Assembly: GCF_000217715.1 (NCBI RefSeq)
Contig: NC_015666.1
Span: 2,988,270-3,052,269 of the forward strand
Reading direction: 5' to 3'
Length of the DNA: 64,000 nucleotides
DNA from: Halopiger xanaduensis SH-6
GTDB taxonomy: Archaea; Halobacteriota; Halobacteria; Halobacteriales; Natrialbaceae
This document shows positions 16,290 through 25,784 of the stretch, piece by piece. Within the stretch, counting starts at the first letter, position 1. Every line of letters starts with the position of its first letter. The notes under the pieces were generated by a model. That model saw only the letters and a program-made list of their open reading frames with translations, searched no databases and had not been told where the DNA came from. The position numbers and the translations under genes were made by a program.

Positions 16290-16876
16290 AACGCCGCGAG
16301 GTCGTCGCCGGCATCGCGAGCGTCGGCGTACTCGGAACCGGCGTCGCGGTCCTGCAGCGCGGGCTTCCGTTCGGGGACGGCGGGCCGGCCCAGGAGACGG
16401 CGGGCGACGGGGACGACGGCGGTATCGAGCCCATCGAGGTCGACGTTCTCGAGGACGCGCGCGGGGATGCGCCCGACGCGCTTTCCGTCCCGAACGACGG
16501 CGTTACGCTCGCGATGATCTTCTCGCCGGTCTGTAGCCGCTGTCGGGCGCTGATGCCCGAACTCGAGGCGGCGCGCGAGGAGCTTCGGGCGGACTACGGC
16601 GACGCGCTGACCGTCCTTTCGGTGACGGCCGAGCAGACGCCCGACCGGCTTCGCGACTGGTGGGCCGAAAACGACGGCGAGTGGGTGCTGGGCTACGATC
16701 CGGACCGCCGACTCGGCGAGCGGTACGACGTCGTCGGCCACCCGATGCTGCTGGCGATCGACGACGCCGGGGAACTGCACTGGGACAACCGCGGCCGCCT
16801 CGAGGCTGGACAGATCGTCGAACAGGTTGCGCCGGTGCTCGAGGCGCACGCGGACGCGAACGGCGAGACGGAGTAA
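16286..16876 (+). CDS. TlpA/thioredoxin-like protein, membrane-anchored or Tat-exported
   Basis: The protein is 196 aa from GTG 16286. The N-terminus KRREVVAGIASVGVLGTGVAV is a twin-arginine-like signal or anchor, followed by a low-complexity acidic linker. The thioredoxin fold starts near residue 65, with the redox motif CSRC in FSPVCSRCRALMPELE. The cis-proline equivalent is in VVGHPMLLAID. It resembles TlpA/ResA-type proteins that act outside the membrane, for example in cytochrome maturation or thiol repair. The upstream short ORF overlaps its start. The partner protein is unknown. Confidence 0.85.
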   Translation: MKRREVVAGIASVGVLGTGVAVLQRGLPFGDGGPAQETAGDGDDGGIEPIEVDVLEDARGDAPDALSVPNDGVTLAMIFSPVCSRCRALMPELEAAREELRADYGDALTVLSVTAEQTPDRLRDWWAENDGEWVLGYDPDRRLGERYDVVGHPMLLAIDDAGELHWDNRGRLEAGQIVEQVAPVLEAHADANGETE

Positions 16877-16903
16877 CCGCGAAGAAGAAAGCGAACCGCA
16901 GCC

Positions 16904-19384
16904 TCAGGCTTCGGCCTGCCAGTTGCGAATCCGGTCGGCGCTGACGCCGTCGACGTCCTCCGCGACGGCGTCCGGATCGGCCTCGGTCAGGTCGTCGATA
17001 CTCTCGATGCCCGCGTCGGCGAGCTTCTCGACCGTTTTCGCACCGAGGCCATCGAGCGCCTCGAGATCCGATCCCGAGTCGCTCTCGCGGGCCTGGAACT
17101 CCTGATAGTTGCAGATCGGACAGCCCAGTTCCCACGGCTCGTCGCCGCTGTGAACGACGAGTTCGGGCAGGTCGTGTTCGTCGCAGCGCTCGTCGGTGAC
17201 TTCGATCTCGCCGCGCCGCGGCAGGGGCAGCGAGTACTCGCAGTCGGGGTAGCGGGTGCAGCCGACCAGCCGCGAGCCGCTCTGGAGGGTCTTGACCGCG
17301 AGGTCGCCGTCGTGCTCCTCGCCGCAGTCCGGACACTCGCCCAGCACGGGCCCTTCGCCGGCGTCTTCGGCCTTACAGAGCGGGCAGCCGTGGACGAACG
17401 TCTGCCGGCCGGCGAGCATCTTGACCTCGTTCAGGCCGTGCTCCTCGCACTCGCTTTCCAGAATGAGCGGCTTACCCGTCGAGGGCAGCGGCAGCGTGTT
17501 CTCGCAGTCGGGGTAGCCGTCGCAGCCGATGAAGTAGGAGCCGTGGCGGCTGTTGCGCACGAGCAGGTCTTCGCCGCACTCGGGGCAGGGACCCAGCCGC
17601 TTGTCGTCCTTGAGCGACTTTCGGAGGTGGTCGCCGATCTCCTCGCGCGACTCGGCGAGGTTCGCGAAGATCTCCTCGAGCATCTCCCGGGACTCGTCGG
17701 TGACGTCCTCGAGCCCTGCTTCGCCGGAGGCGATGGCGTCCATGTCGGCCTCGAGTTGGGCCGTCATCTCCTCGCTGACGACGCGGTCGGCGTAGTTCTC
17801 GGCCGCGTCGACGACGGCCATCGCGAGCTTCGTTGGTCGCGGCGGATCGCTCTCGATGTAGCCCCGATCGTACAGTTTCTCGAGGGTGTTGTGACGGGTC
17901 GACTTCGTCCCGATGCCCATGTCCTCCATGGTCTCGATGAGCCGCGACTGGCCGTACCGGCGGGGCGGCTGGGTCTGCTTCTCCTCGAGTTCGACGTCGG
18001 AGAGCGCGAGTTCCTCGCCTTCCTCGACGTCGGGGACGTAGTTCTCCGCGGTGGAGAAGTACGGGTAGACGTCGTGGTAGCCGGGCTCGACGAGGCGCTT
18101 GCCGTTTGCCTTCAGGCGGTAGTCCTCGACCTCGCTGACGACCTTGAGGTGCTCCCAGACCGCGGCCTCGGCGACGGTCGCGTAGAAACGCCGGACGACG
18201 AGTTCGAAGATCTCCCACTCGTCGTCGCTCACGTCGCCCCGGGCGGGGATCTCGCCGGTCGGGTGGATCGGCGGGTGGTCGGTCGTCTCCTCGTCACCTT
18301 CCGTCGGCTGGATTTCGTCGGCCTCGAGCAGGTCTTCGGCGGACTCGCCCAGCGTCGGATGGCCGACGAAGTCGTCGAGCAGTTCCTCGGGATCGAGGTC
18401 GTCGGGGTAGACGGTGTTGTCCGTCCGCGGGTACGTGATGTATCCGGCCGTGTAGAGGTCCTCGGCGATCGACATCGCCCGCTGGGCGGAGTAGCCCAGG
18501 GCGCCGGCCGCGCGGATGAACTGGGTGGTGTTGAACGGGGTCGGCGGCGCATCGGTGCGCGTTCGGCGGTTGACGTCGACCACGGTGGCCGAATCGCGCT
18601 GCGAGAGGGTGTCGTAAACCTCCTCGGCGGCGGCCTCCTCCCAGACGCGCTCGGCCTCGTTGTCGTCCTCGTCGCGGTAGAAGTACTGGGACTCGAAGGT
18701 GGTGTCGTCCTTCGCGAGATCCGCGAACAGTTCCCAGTAGTCCTCGGGATCGAACGCCTGAATCTCGCGCTCGCGGTCGACGATCAGCTTCAGCGTCGGC
18801 GACTGGACCCGCCCGACGGAGATGAAGTCGTTGCCCAGTTGGCCCGCAGACAGCGAGAGGAAGCGGGTCAGCGCGGCGCCCCAGACGAGGTCGATGATCT
18901 GGCGGGCCTCGCCGGCGGCCGCGAGGTCGAAGTCCAGATCGTCGGGGTTCTCGAAGGCTTCTTGCACCTCGTTTTCGGTGATCGAGGAGAACCGCACCCG
19001 ACGGATCGGGACGTCCTCGTTGACGTCGCGGACGATCTCGTAGGCCTCCTTGCCGATGAGTTCGCCCTCGCGGTCGTAGTCGGTCGCGATCGTCACGCTG
19101 GTCGCCTTGCGGGCGAAGATGCGCAGGGTCGCGACGATGTTCTCCTTCGTCGCCGTCTTCTCGACGTCGGCGTCGATGAGTTCGGCGGGCTCGACGTCGC
19201 GCCAGTCGGAGTACTCGTCGGGGAAGTCGACGCCGACGACGTGGCCCGACAGCCCGACGCAGCGCTTGCCGCCCCACTCGTAGACGTTGACGCCGTTCTC
19301 GCGGCTCGAGTCGTACGTGCCGCCGGAGAGGATGTCGGCGATCCGTCGCGCGGCGTTGTCCTTCTCGGTGATGATCAGTTCCAC
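16904..19384 (-). CDS. topA: DNA topoisomerase I (type IA)
   Basis: An 826-aa type IA topoisomerase starting at GTG. The TOPRIM domain has TEKDNAARRI near the start and the acidic triad DYDREGE at about 102-108. The active-site tyrosine is Y318 in TYPRTD. After the cleavage domain come several C4 zinc ribbons (CPECGED...CDGYPDC, CPLC, CPDCGEE...CTRYPDC, CPIC) and a final helix-hairpin-helix ending RNWQAEA. It relaxes negatively supercoiled DNA. Archaeal TopA proteins of this size with multiple C-terminal zinc ribbons are normal. The gene stands alone. Confidence 0.96.
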   Translation of the reverse strand: MELIITEKDNAARRIADILSGGTYDSSRENGVNVYEWGGKRCVGLSGHVVGVDFPDEYSDWRDVEPAELIDADVEKTATKENIVATLRIFARKATSVTIATDYDREGELIGKEAYEIVRDVNEDVPIRRVRFSSITENEVQEAFENPDDLDFDLAAAGEARQIIDLVWGAALTRFLSLSAGQLGNDFISVGRVQSPTLKLIVDREREIQAFDPEDYWELFADLAKDDTTFESQYFYRDEDDNEAERVWEEAAAEEVYDTLSQRDSATVVDVNRRTRTDAPPTPFNTTQFIRAAGALGYSAQRAMSIAEDLYTAGYITYPRTDNTVYPDDLDPEELLDDFVGHPTLGESAEDLLEADEIQPTEGDEETTDHPPIHPTGEIPARGDVSDDEWEIFELVVRRFYATVAEAAVWEHLKVVSEVEDYRLKANGKRLVEPGYHDVYPYFSTAENYVPDVEEGEELALSDVELEEKQTQPPRRYGQSRLIETMEDMGIGTKSTRHNTLEKLYDRGYIESDPPRPTKLAMAVVDAAENYADRVVSEEMTAQLEADMDAIASGEAGLEDVTDESREMLEEIFANLAESREEIGDHLRKSLKDDKRLGPCPECGEDLLVRNSRHGSYFIGCDGYPDCENTLPLPSTGKPLILESECEEHGLNEVKMLAGRQTFVHGCPLCKAEDAGEGPVLGECPDCGEEHDGDLAVKTLQSGSRLVGCTRYPDCEYSLPLPRRGEIEVTDERCDEHDLPELVVHSGDEPWELGCPICNYQEFQARESDSGSDLEALDGLGAKTVEKLADAGIESIDDLTEADPDAVAEDVDGVSADRIRNWQAEA

Positions 19385-19621
19385 GGCGGATCACCTCCGT
19401 AACCGTGCTCGTAACCGTGACCGTAGCCGGCACCGGCGTCGGCGACGGTCCCCTGCCGGAGCCGGACGTCCGGCGAACGCGTGTCGTTCATCGTCGCCGG
19501 GTACGACTGAAGATCGGATAACCCTTTCGCCGAAAACCGGGAGACAGCGCGGGTGTGCGCGCGGTACGCGCGCTCGAGCGTCGCGCGTGCGTGAGGTGTG
19601 TGAAACGCGGCTGCCCCCAGC

Positions 19622-22600
19622 CTACAGCGGGGTAAACGGTAGGGTTGCCAACTCGTTCGCGTCGTACGCGAGCGCCTCGGATTGGTCGACGCCGGACGGC
19701 GTCAGGAGGTCGATCACCCGCGGCGCGTTTTCCGCCGCGCCTTCCTTCGCGCCGCCGAAGGTGTAGGCCGCCGCCTCGACGGCGACGTTGCGGAACGTCC
19801 CCCGGTCCTCGGAGCCGACGACGGGCAGGACTTCGGCGTTCGCGACGTCGAGTTCCAGCGCGTCCTTCGGAACTGAGAGGATAGCCGTGCCGCTCTCGAA
19901 GTCGACGGTCGTCTCCGGCGCCCCGAGGTTGCTCCCGTCCGCGTCGACGACGCTCGAGCCGAAGCCGCTGGCGGCGACGCGGTAGTGCCACGGATCGCCG
20001 AATTCGGCCGTGACCTCGAGGTCGCCGAGTTCGGTCGTCCGACCGCCGTCGCGGTCAGGATCGCGGAGGTAGACGACGAAGTAGTGGGGCGAGAACTCGC
20101 CGCCGAAGGTGTCGTAGAGCTCCTCGACTTCGAAGACGAACCGGTAGGCGTCGTCGGCCTCGTAGACGGCGAACGACCGCAGGTCGAACGCGCCGTCCCG
20201 GAAGTCGTCGCTGGTCGGGTAGGTGTACTCGCCCGGGCCGTGGTCGTCGCCCTGCGGGTCGTCGAACTCGGCCACGAGGTCGCCTGGCGCGACGGTGACT
20301 GTACCGGACTCGAGGACGCTGCCGTCGTCGGGATCGCGCAGGACGACGTCGTAGGTGCCGATCGACGAGATCACGTAGCCGAGTTCGACCGTCTCGTCGG
20401 TCGCGCCGGGCGGGAGCCGGACGTTGTCGACGGCCGCGCGCTCGCCGTCGACCTCGATCGCGACGGTCGTGCCGCCGACGAAGTCGCCGTCGTTCGAGCC
20501 GGTGGCGGTAATGAACGGCTCGCCGAGGTCGGCCTCGTCGTCGATGCCGTAACGCAGGTCCTGCTCGGGGCGTTCGTACGTCGGGAGGTCCTCGCGCTCC
20601 TTCCCCGTCGCGGGGCGGAGCCTGACGGCCGTGCCGCCGCTGCGTGCCATCGAGGCCAGCAGCGTCGTGCTCGGGTCGACGACGGCCTCGTCGATCCGGA
20701 CGGGGTCGGGGTCGGACTCGTAGTCGGCGCCGATCCCGTCCGAGTAGATTTCGGCGACGTACTTCGGTCCCCGCGGGCCGTTTCCGTTCCCCTTCCCCGC
20801 GGAATTGCCCGGCGCGAGGAAGGACAGCGGCACGTCGACCGCGCGCCCGCCCTCGTCGGTCATCGCGCCGACGTACCACTCCTCGCCCTTGCGGCGAGCG
20901 GTGACGGTGTAGTCGCCGATTTCGGCGTCGACGATCCGCGTCTCGTCCCAGCCGGCCGCCGGGACGGCCTCGAGGAACGCAAACTCGGGTTCCGCGTCGA
21001 AGTTTTCGTTTTCGGGCGTATAGCCCTCGTAGTCGGCGGGTACGGGAGACGGTGCGCCGGGTTCGCTGACGCCGATCGTATTGAGGTTGAAGCCGCCGAC
21101 GTCGCCCTGGAACGCCTCGCCCGAGTCGTCGTAGTCGAGTTCGATCGCGATTTCGTTGTCGCCGTCCTCGAGTTCGACCTCCGTCGTGAACACCTCCCAC
21201 TGGTCCCAGTAGTCGGTGAACGCGGGGGTGATCGTCCGCGTCGAATCGTTGACCCGCAGGGTCGCCTGCGTCCGGCCGGCGTCGACGACCCGCTGGGCGT
21301 TGTCCTCGGGCGCGGCCGCGTACCGGAGGTGAAGCTCGTACGTACCCGCGTCGGCGTCTTTGACCGTGAACGAGACTGAGGAGCCAGACGGGACGCGGTT
21401 GGGATCGACCGCGACGTAGTTCGTGCCGAAGGCGTTGCGCCACTCGTCTAACGTGACGAAGCCGTCGATGTCGCCCGAGGCCGCCTGCAGGCACTCGCCG
21501 ACTTCGAGGCTCTCGTCGACGTAGGCCTCGATGCGGTCGGCGGCCATCTGCAGGCCGCTGAGGTAGGTCGGGTACATCGCGAGTTGTTTCGTCCGCGTGG
21601 TCTGGATCTGCCCGCCCCTGTCGTCGGTGAAGGTGATGTCGAAGATACCCGGCTGGAAGCTGACCGGGCCGGCCAGGTTCCGCGTGAACGGCAGCGTGAC
21701 GTGGTGGTCCGGGTCGACGTTCGAACTCAACTGGCCGAAGCCGTCGTACTCCTGGGCCTTGACGACCTCGCGGTTGGCCACGTTCGGGTAGGTGCGGATC
21801 TCGCCGGTCGGCTTGATTCCTTCGTGGATCTCGAGCAGTTGGCGATCGGCCGCGGCGGCTTCGATGACCAGCCGGTGGTGGTTGACCGCGAGTTGGTTGT
21901 GCTGGTTGTGTGTCGGGTCCGAACCGTCGCCCTCGATGCCCAGCCCCGCGTCGGAGACGTAGCCGTTCTTGATCGAGCGAATCCCGACGTCCTCGTACTG
22001 TTGGAAGATATCGTCCTCGAGGATCTGCTCCTCGTAGTGGGGAAGGGCGCCGGCAGTTTCATTGTGGATCGTCATCTCCACGTCGGACTCGAGCGACCGG
22101 CCGAAGTCGGTCACTTCGCGCACGTCGAAGTCCGGGTAGGAGTCGTCGACGCCGAACCGCAGCCCGGTGCCGTCGCCGGGGTAGGTGTCCCAGCCCTGAT
22201 TCCACCCCTCGACGAGGACGCTGTCGATGCCGTTTTCGGCGGCGAAGCTCATGTAGCGCTTCATCCGCTCGGTGCGGGCGCCGTGGACGTACGACGCGGG
22301 ATCGTTGCCCTCGACGCTGATCTCGTCGTCGCTCTTGTACTCCCAGTTGGCGGAGCCGGCGATCATCGTCCACCAGATGCCGACGTACTTGCGGGGCTCG
22401 ATCCAGCCGGTGTCCGGCTCGCCGTCGACGGTCGGCAGCGCCGACTCCTCGAGGTCGGAACTCAACAGCGGCACCAACTGGGACTCGATCAGGTCGCCCG
22501 GCCGCCGGCCGATCTGGATCGTCCGCCACGGGGTCGCGTTCGGCACCTCGAGCGAGACCTTGGTTCCGTCGGGCAGCGGGGTCAGTTCTGTGGTGAACTC

Positions 22601-23446
22601 AGTGTCTCCCTCATCTACTCGAGGCGCGAGCGTCGCGGCCGCGTAGTCCTCGAGGCCGGCCTCGTGGACGCTCAGGTAGGCGTCGCCGTCGCCGGCCTCG
22701 ACGGTCAGCGGCGTGTGAGCGCCCGTTTGCATCGGCGTCCCGGTGGGCCGGGTCTCCCGCCGGCCGCCGGGAATCTCGCTCAGCGGCGTCTCCTCGTACT
22801 CCTGCTCGAACCGCGGGTTGGTGACCTCGTTGCGGATCCACCAGGCGGTGTAGTCGTCCGCGAAGGCGAAGGCGGTGTTCTCCGACTCGAGGACCGCTTT
22901 GCCGGCGTTGCTCGCGAAGCTCTCGTCGAAGACGACCCGGAATCCGAGCCCGTCGTCGAAGACCCGGAGCTCGAGGTTGGCCGTCCGTCCCGGCCCCTCC
23001 GTTTCCTCGAGGCCGACGACGAGGGCGTTGTAGTCGGCAGTGACCTCGTCGTAGGCGCCCCAGACGGGCTCCCACTCCTCCGTTTCGGACCGGCGCTCGG
23101 AGCCGGTTACGGTGAGATTGGGGCCGCTGCTTCCGTCCCCGGCCGCCCCGAACGACGGCTGATTCCGGAAGTCGAAGCCGAGCGGCGAGGGTTCGAGGTA
23201 GGTCGTCCCGTCGATCGCGACCGCGTAGGTCGGCGTCCCGCTCGAGACGTCGGCGGTGACCGCGATCGATCCGTCGGGCGAACGCACTCGCTGGACGGCG
23301 TCGTCGTTCCCCTGAGTCACCCGCGCTGCGACCTCGTCGGATATCGCCCGTGTGTACGCTGCTGCGGCGACTAGCGACGCTGCACCGCCGAGGAAGTGCC
23401 GTCTTCTCGGCTCGTTTGACGTATGCCGTAATTTTTCTTCAGACAT
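19622..23446 (-). CDS. Glycoside hydrolase family 97 alpha-glucosidase, Tat-exported, multidomain
   Basis: The protein is 1274 aa. The ATG at 23446 is chosen because GGGAGGA lies just upstream; TTG 23464 is in frame but unlikely. The N-terminus has a Tat signal (RRRHFLGGAASLVAAAA). Residues about 45-330 form the GH97 N-domain and about 335-640 the catalytic barrel. Acidic candidates are E463 (HNET), E542 (HEGIKPTG) and E566 (QEYDG). The 24-residue spacing of the last two equals that of the known inverting SusB enzyme. A CBM6/35-like domain (about 660-795), the C-domain, an Ig-like part and a glucodextranase-type C-terminal module follow. It should degrade alpha-glucans outside the cell. A typical GH97 is about 700 aa. 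Confidence 0.93.
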   Translation of the reverse strand: MSEEKLRHTSNEPRRRHFLGGAASLVAAAAYTRAISDEVAARVTQGNDDAVQRVRSPDGSIAVTADVSSGTPTYAVAIDGTTYLEPSPLGFDFRNQPSFGAAGDGSSGPNLTVTGSERRSETEEWEPVWGAYDEVTADYNALVVGLEETEGPGRTANLELRVFDDGLGFRVVFDESFASNAGKAVLESENTAFAFADDYTAWWIRNEVTNPRFEQEYEETPLSEIPGGRRETRPTGTPMQTGAHTPLTVEAGDGDAYLSVHEAGLEDYAAATLAPRVDEGDTEFTTELTPLPDGTKVSLEVPNATPWRTIQIGRRPGDLIESQLVPLLSSDLEESALPTVDGEPDTGWIEPRKYVGIWWTMIAGSANWEYKSDDEISVEGNDPASYVHGARTERMKRYMSFAAENGIDSVLVEGWNQGWDTYPGDGTGLRFGVDDSYPDFDVREVTDFGRSLESDVEMTIHNETAGALPHYEEQILEDDIFQQYEDVGIRSIKNGYVSDAGLGIEGDGSDPTHNQHNQLAVNHHRLVIEAAAADRQLLEIHEGIKPTGEIRTYPNVANREVVKAQEYDGFGQLSSNVDPDHHVTLPFTRNLAGPVSFQPGIFDITFTDDRGGQIQTTRTKQLAMYPTYLSGLQMAADRIEAYVDESLEVGECLQAASGDIDGFVTLDEWRNAFGTNYVAVDPNRVPSGSSVSFTVKDADAGTYELHLRYAAAPEDNAQRVVDAGRTQATLRVNDSTRTITPAFTDYWDQWEVFTTEVELEDGDNEIAIELDYDDSGEAFQGDVGGFNLNTIGVSEPGAPSPVPADYEGYTPENENFDAEPEFAFLEAVPAAGWDETRIVDAEIGDYTVTARRKGEEWYVGAMTDEGGRAVDVPLSFLAPGNSAGKGNGNGPRGPKYVAEIYSDGIGADYESDPDPVRIDEAVVDPSTTLLASMARSGGTAVRLRPATGKEREDLPTYERPEQDLRYGIDDEADLGEPFITATGSNDGDFVGGTTVAIEVDGERAAVDNVRLPPGATDETVELGYVISSIGTYDVVLRDPDDGSVLESGTVTVAPGDLVAEFDDPQGDDHGPGEYTYPTSDDFRDGAFDLRSFAVYEADDAYRFVFEVEELYDTFGGEFSPHYFVVYLRDPDRDGGRTTELGDLEVTAEFGDPWHYRVAASGFGSSVVDADGSNLGAPETTVDFESGTAILSVPKDALELDVANAEVLPVVGSEDRGTFRNVAVEAAAYTFGGAKEGAAENAPRVIDLLTPSGVDQSEALAYDANELATLPFTPL

Positions 23447-23487
23447 TTCCTCCCGTGGCTGCAACGTTATTCCGTATAAAATTAATG

Positions 23488-23499
23488 TAGTTTAAACTA
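23488..23499. promoter_or_regulatory. 12-bp perfect palindrome in the GH97 promoter
   Basis: TAGTTTAAACTA is self-complementary and lies 42-53 nt upstream of the GH97 start. It overlaps a TTTAAA element that could be the TATA box, with a second AT-rich element (TTTATACGG on the minus strand) nearer the start. It could be an operator for a sugar-responsive regulator. No regulator gene is adjacent. Confidence 0.4.
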
Positions 23500-23595
23500 A
23501 TTCACATAACCGCCGATAGGTGATCGATAGTCGATCGTTCGGCCTCAACGGAAGTGGTGCGTATTCGTTGCACTCGAGACGGATCGCAGCGTCCT

Positions 23596-25116
23596 CTACC
23601 CGACCGGCAGCCACCTCTCGAGGGTCGGGCTGAACTCGGCGGCCATCCGGACGTCCTCGTCGGTGAAGGCGTCGGTCGCGATCAGCGTTCCCAGGTAGGT
23701 GCCGATCACCGCGACCGGCAGGAGACCGACGATCAGCGCGTCCGACTCGAGGAAGACGACGATCGGCGCGCCCGCGACGGTCGCCGGGACGCCGGCGGCG
23801 ACGACCTTGGCGAAGTCCCTGGTGAACGGATGGATGCCGTCGAGGTAGTAGATCTCGGCGAGCGAGAGGCAGCCGACGAGCACGAGCGCCGTCGCCGAGC
23901 CGATCGCGGCGCCCTCGATGCCGACGAGCGGGACGAGCGCCGCCGAGACGAGGAAGTTCGCGCCGAAGAGCACGAGCGTATTGGCGAAGACGAACCGGGA
24001 GTAGCCCATCCCTTGCAGCAGGGAGCCGTCGGGACCGCCGAAGGTGACGTTGAACAGGAAGGCGCCACAGAGCAGGATGACGACGAGGCTCGCCGCCGCG
24101 TACTGGGGCGTGTAGAGGACGGCGAGGTACGAGTCCGCGCCCAGCGAGAGGACGATCGCGATCGGGAGGGTGATCCCGACGATCCAGCGGGCCATGATCC
24201 GGAACCGCTGTTCGACCAGGTCGACGTTCTCCCTGGTTTCGGCGATCAGCGGCTTGAACACCGGCGACAGCGAGTTGAAGATGATCATCAGCCCGGAGCC
24301 GAGCATGTAGCCGACCCGGTAGATGCCGACGTCGTCGGAATTCAAGAAGTAGCCGACGACGAAGTAATCGACCTGGCCCATCAACACGAAGACGACGCTG
24401 GTCATCGCCAGCGGCACCGAGTACGTCACGAGCGGCTTCGCCGCGACGAGTTCGGTAGTCGTCGTCAGCAGGTCCCAGGCTTTGTAGACGAACAGCGCCG
24501 TCCCGACCGCGATCGCGACGAAGAGCCCGACGACGTAGCCGCCGATCAGCCCCAGCAGTCCGAATCCCGACAGCAGGAGCCCCGCGGTGACGGCGAACCG
24601 GACCGTCGGCCGGACCAGATCCCGCATGACGACCCGGTACTGGAGCTTCTTGATGCTGTAGTAGGAGGTCAGCAGGACGTTGTAGATCGCCAGCATCGGG
24701 ATCGTCACCGAGAGCAACAGGAGCGCGATCCGCATCGCCGGCTCCTGGAAGAAGTCACCGACGACCCGCGATCCCGCTGCGAGCGCGAACGCGACCAGCG
24801 ACGACGTGACGAGGACGGTCGCGGTCACCTGGAGGATGACGCCCTTCGCCTTCCCGCGCTCGCCGTCGTCCAGATACTGCGGCACGAAGTAGTCGATCGC
24901 CAGCGGGAGTCCCAGGTTGCCGAAGACCTGGGCGAACAGGATCACCGACGTCGACAGGACCCACAGCCCGTACACCGACGGGCTGACGAACCGGGTCATC
25001 AGCATGACGATCGCGAACCCGAACGCGCCGTTGATGACGTTGCCGACGAACGTGATGCTCCCCTGTTTCGCGAGCGTCGTGACGCCTTCGTCGTGTCCCT
25101 CGTCGTGCTCGCTCAT
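23596..25116 (-). CDS. Oligosaccharide flippase (Wzx/MOP superfamily)
   Basis: A 506-aa protein with about 14 hydrophobic helices. The N-terminus LAKQGSITFVGNVINGAFGF and NLGLPLAIDYFVPQYLDDGE are typical of polysaccharide-repeat-unit flippases (MOP superfamily, PF01943/PF13440 type). The helical pattern continues through LGSGLMIIFNSLSPVFKPL. It probably moves a lipid-linked glycan across the membrane for surface glycosylation or exopolysaccharide. Glycosyltransferases are not in this window, so the pathway is unknown. It precedes the GH97 gene on the same strand with a 149-nt gap. Confidence 0.88.
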   Translation of the reverse strand: MSEHDEGHDEGVTTLAKQGSITFVGNVINGAFGFAIVMLMTRFVSPSVYGLWVLSTSVILFAQVFGNLGLPLAIDYFVPQYLDDGERGKAKGVILQVTATVLVTSSLVAFALAAGSRVVGDFFQEPAMRIALLLLSVTIPMLAIYNVLLTSYYSIKKLQYRVVMRDLVRPTVRFAVTAGLLLSGFGLLGLIGGYVVGLFVAIAVGTALFVYKAWDLLTTTTELVAAKPLVTYSVPLAMTSVVFVLMGQVDYFVVGYFLNSDDVGIYRVGYMLGSGLMIIFNSLSPVFKPLIAETRENVDLVEQRFRIMARWIVGITLPIAIVLSLGADSYLAVLYTPQYAAASLVVILLCGAFLFNVTFGGPDGSLLQGMGYSRFVFANTLVLFGANFLVSAALVPLVGIEGAAIGSATALVLVGCLSLAEIYYLDGIHPFTRDFAKVVAAGVPATVAGAPIVVFLESDALIVGLLPVAVIGTYLGTLIATDAFTDEDVRMAAEFSPTLERWLPVG

Positions 25117-25248
25117 GTCCGCAGGTCGTACGCGATGCGTTCGCTCCGTCGGCTGTGGCCGCCCGGTTCACGGCGGGACGACAGGGGACGCCGCGTCCGG
25201 GTTGCGACGGCGGTGATCACGGTTGGGAGCACGATCAACATCACCGCC

Positions 25249-25644
25249 TCAGACGCCGGTCGCCGGCTCGAGTTCGTACGTTTCGACTTCGGCGGCGGCC
25301 TCGCCGAAGTGCGGATACTCGACCTCGAACGGCCACTCCTCGTCGGCGGAGACGTCCGCGTCGACGTTCTCGATGACGCTCTCGAGTTCCTCGCCCTCGG
25401 CGTCGAAGAACGTCGCCCGGAGTTCGACGTAGCTCAGCGTCCGGTCCCCGACGTTCCTGACGATTCCCCAGACCGTAACGCGCTCGTCCTCCGTCCCGGG
25501 ATCGTCCCGGACGAGGTCCGACCAGACGACCTCGACGTCGCCCGGATCGGTGATCTCTTCGCCGTCGTTCTCGACGAACTCGAGGCAGCCGCCCGCGAGC
25601 GCGAGGAGCCCGACCGGGGCCGCGAGGAACGAGCGACGGTGCAT
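25249..25644 (-). CDS. FxLYD domain-containing lipoprotein
   Basis: A 131-aa secreted lipoprotein. The signal is MHRRSFLAAPVGLLALAGGC with a lipobox LAGGC, so C20 would be lipidated. The mature part has the Ig-like FxLYD pattern: VTVWGIVRNVGDRTLSYVEL followed by RATFFDAEGEEL. FxLYD domains occur in bacterial and archaeal surface proteins of unknown role. It lies on the same strand ahead of the flippase gene with 132 nt between them. Confidence 0.85.
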   Translation of the reverse strand: MHRRSFLAAPVGLLALAGGCLEFVENDGEEITDPGDVEVVWSDLVRDDPGTEDERVTVWGIVRNVGDRTLSYVELRATFFDAEGEELESVIENVDADVSADEEWPFEVEYPHFGEAAAEVETYELEPATGV

Positions 25645-25784
25645 CGGTCCGTCGTACGACGGGACGAGCCTTGAGGATTCGGGAAGACGTGGCAGGGGAC
25701 GGACAGCACGCGCTCGAGTCGACCGCCCGCTCCCGACCGGCGCCGAAACGGGGTCGTTTTACACCTCCGACGGCAACCGCCGAT

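Noticed and set aside
17150-19402. 750-aa plus-strand frame opposite topoisomerase I
   Set aside because: The topA reading carries TOPRIM, active Tyr and zinc ribbons. The plus frame has none and is valine/leucine/arginine-rich.
19385-19621. Tandem CGTAACCGTG units near the topA start
   Set aside because: Only two or three degenerate copies are present. They look like local low complexity and not a CRISPR or functional repeat.
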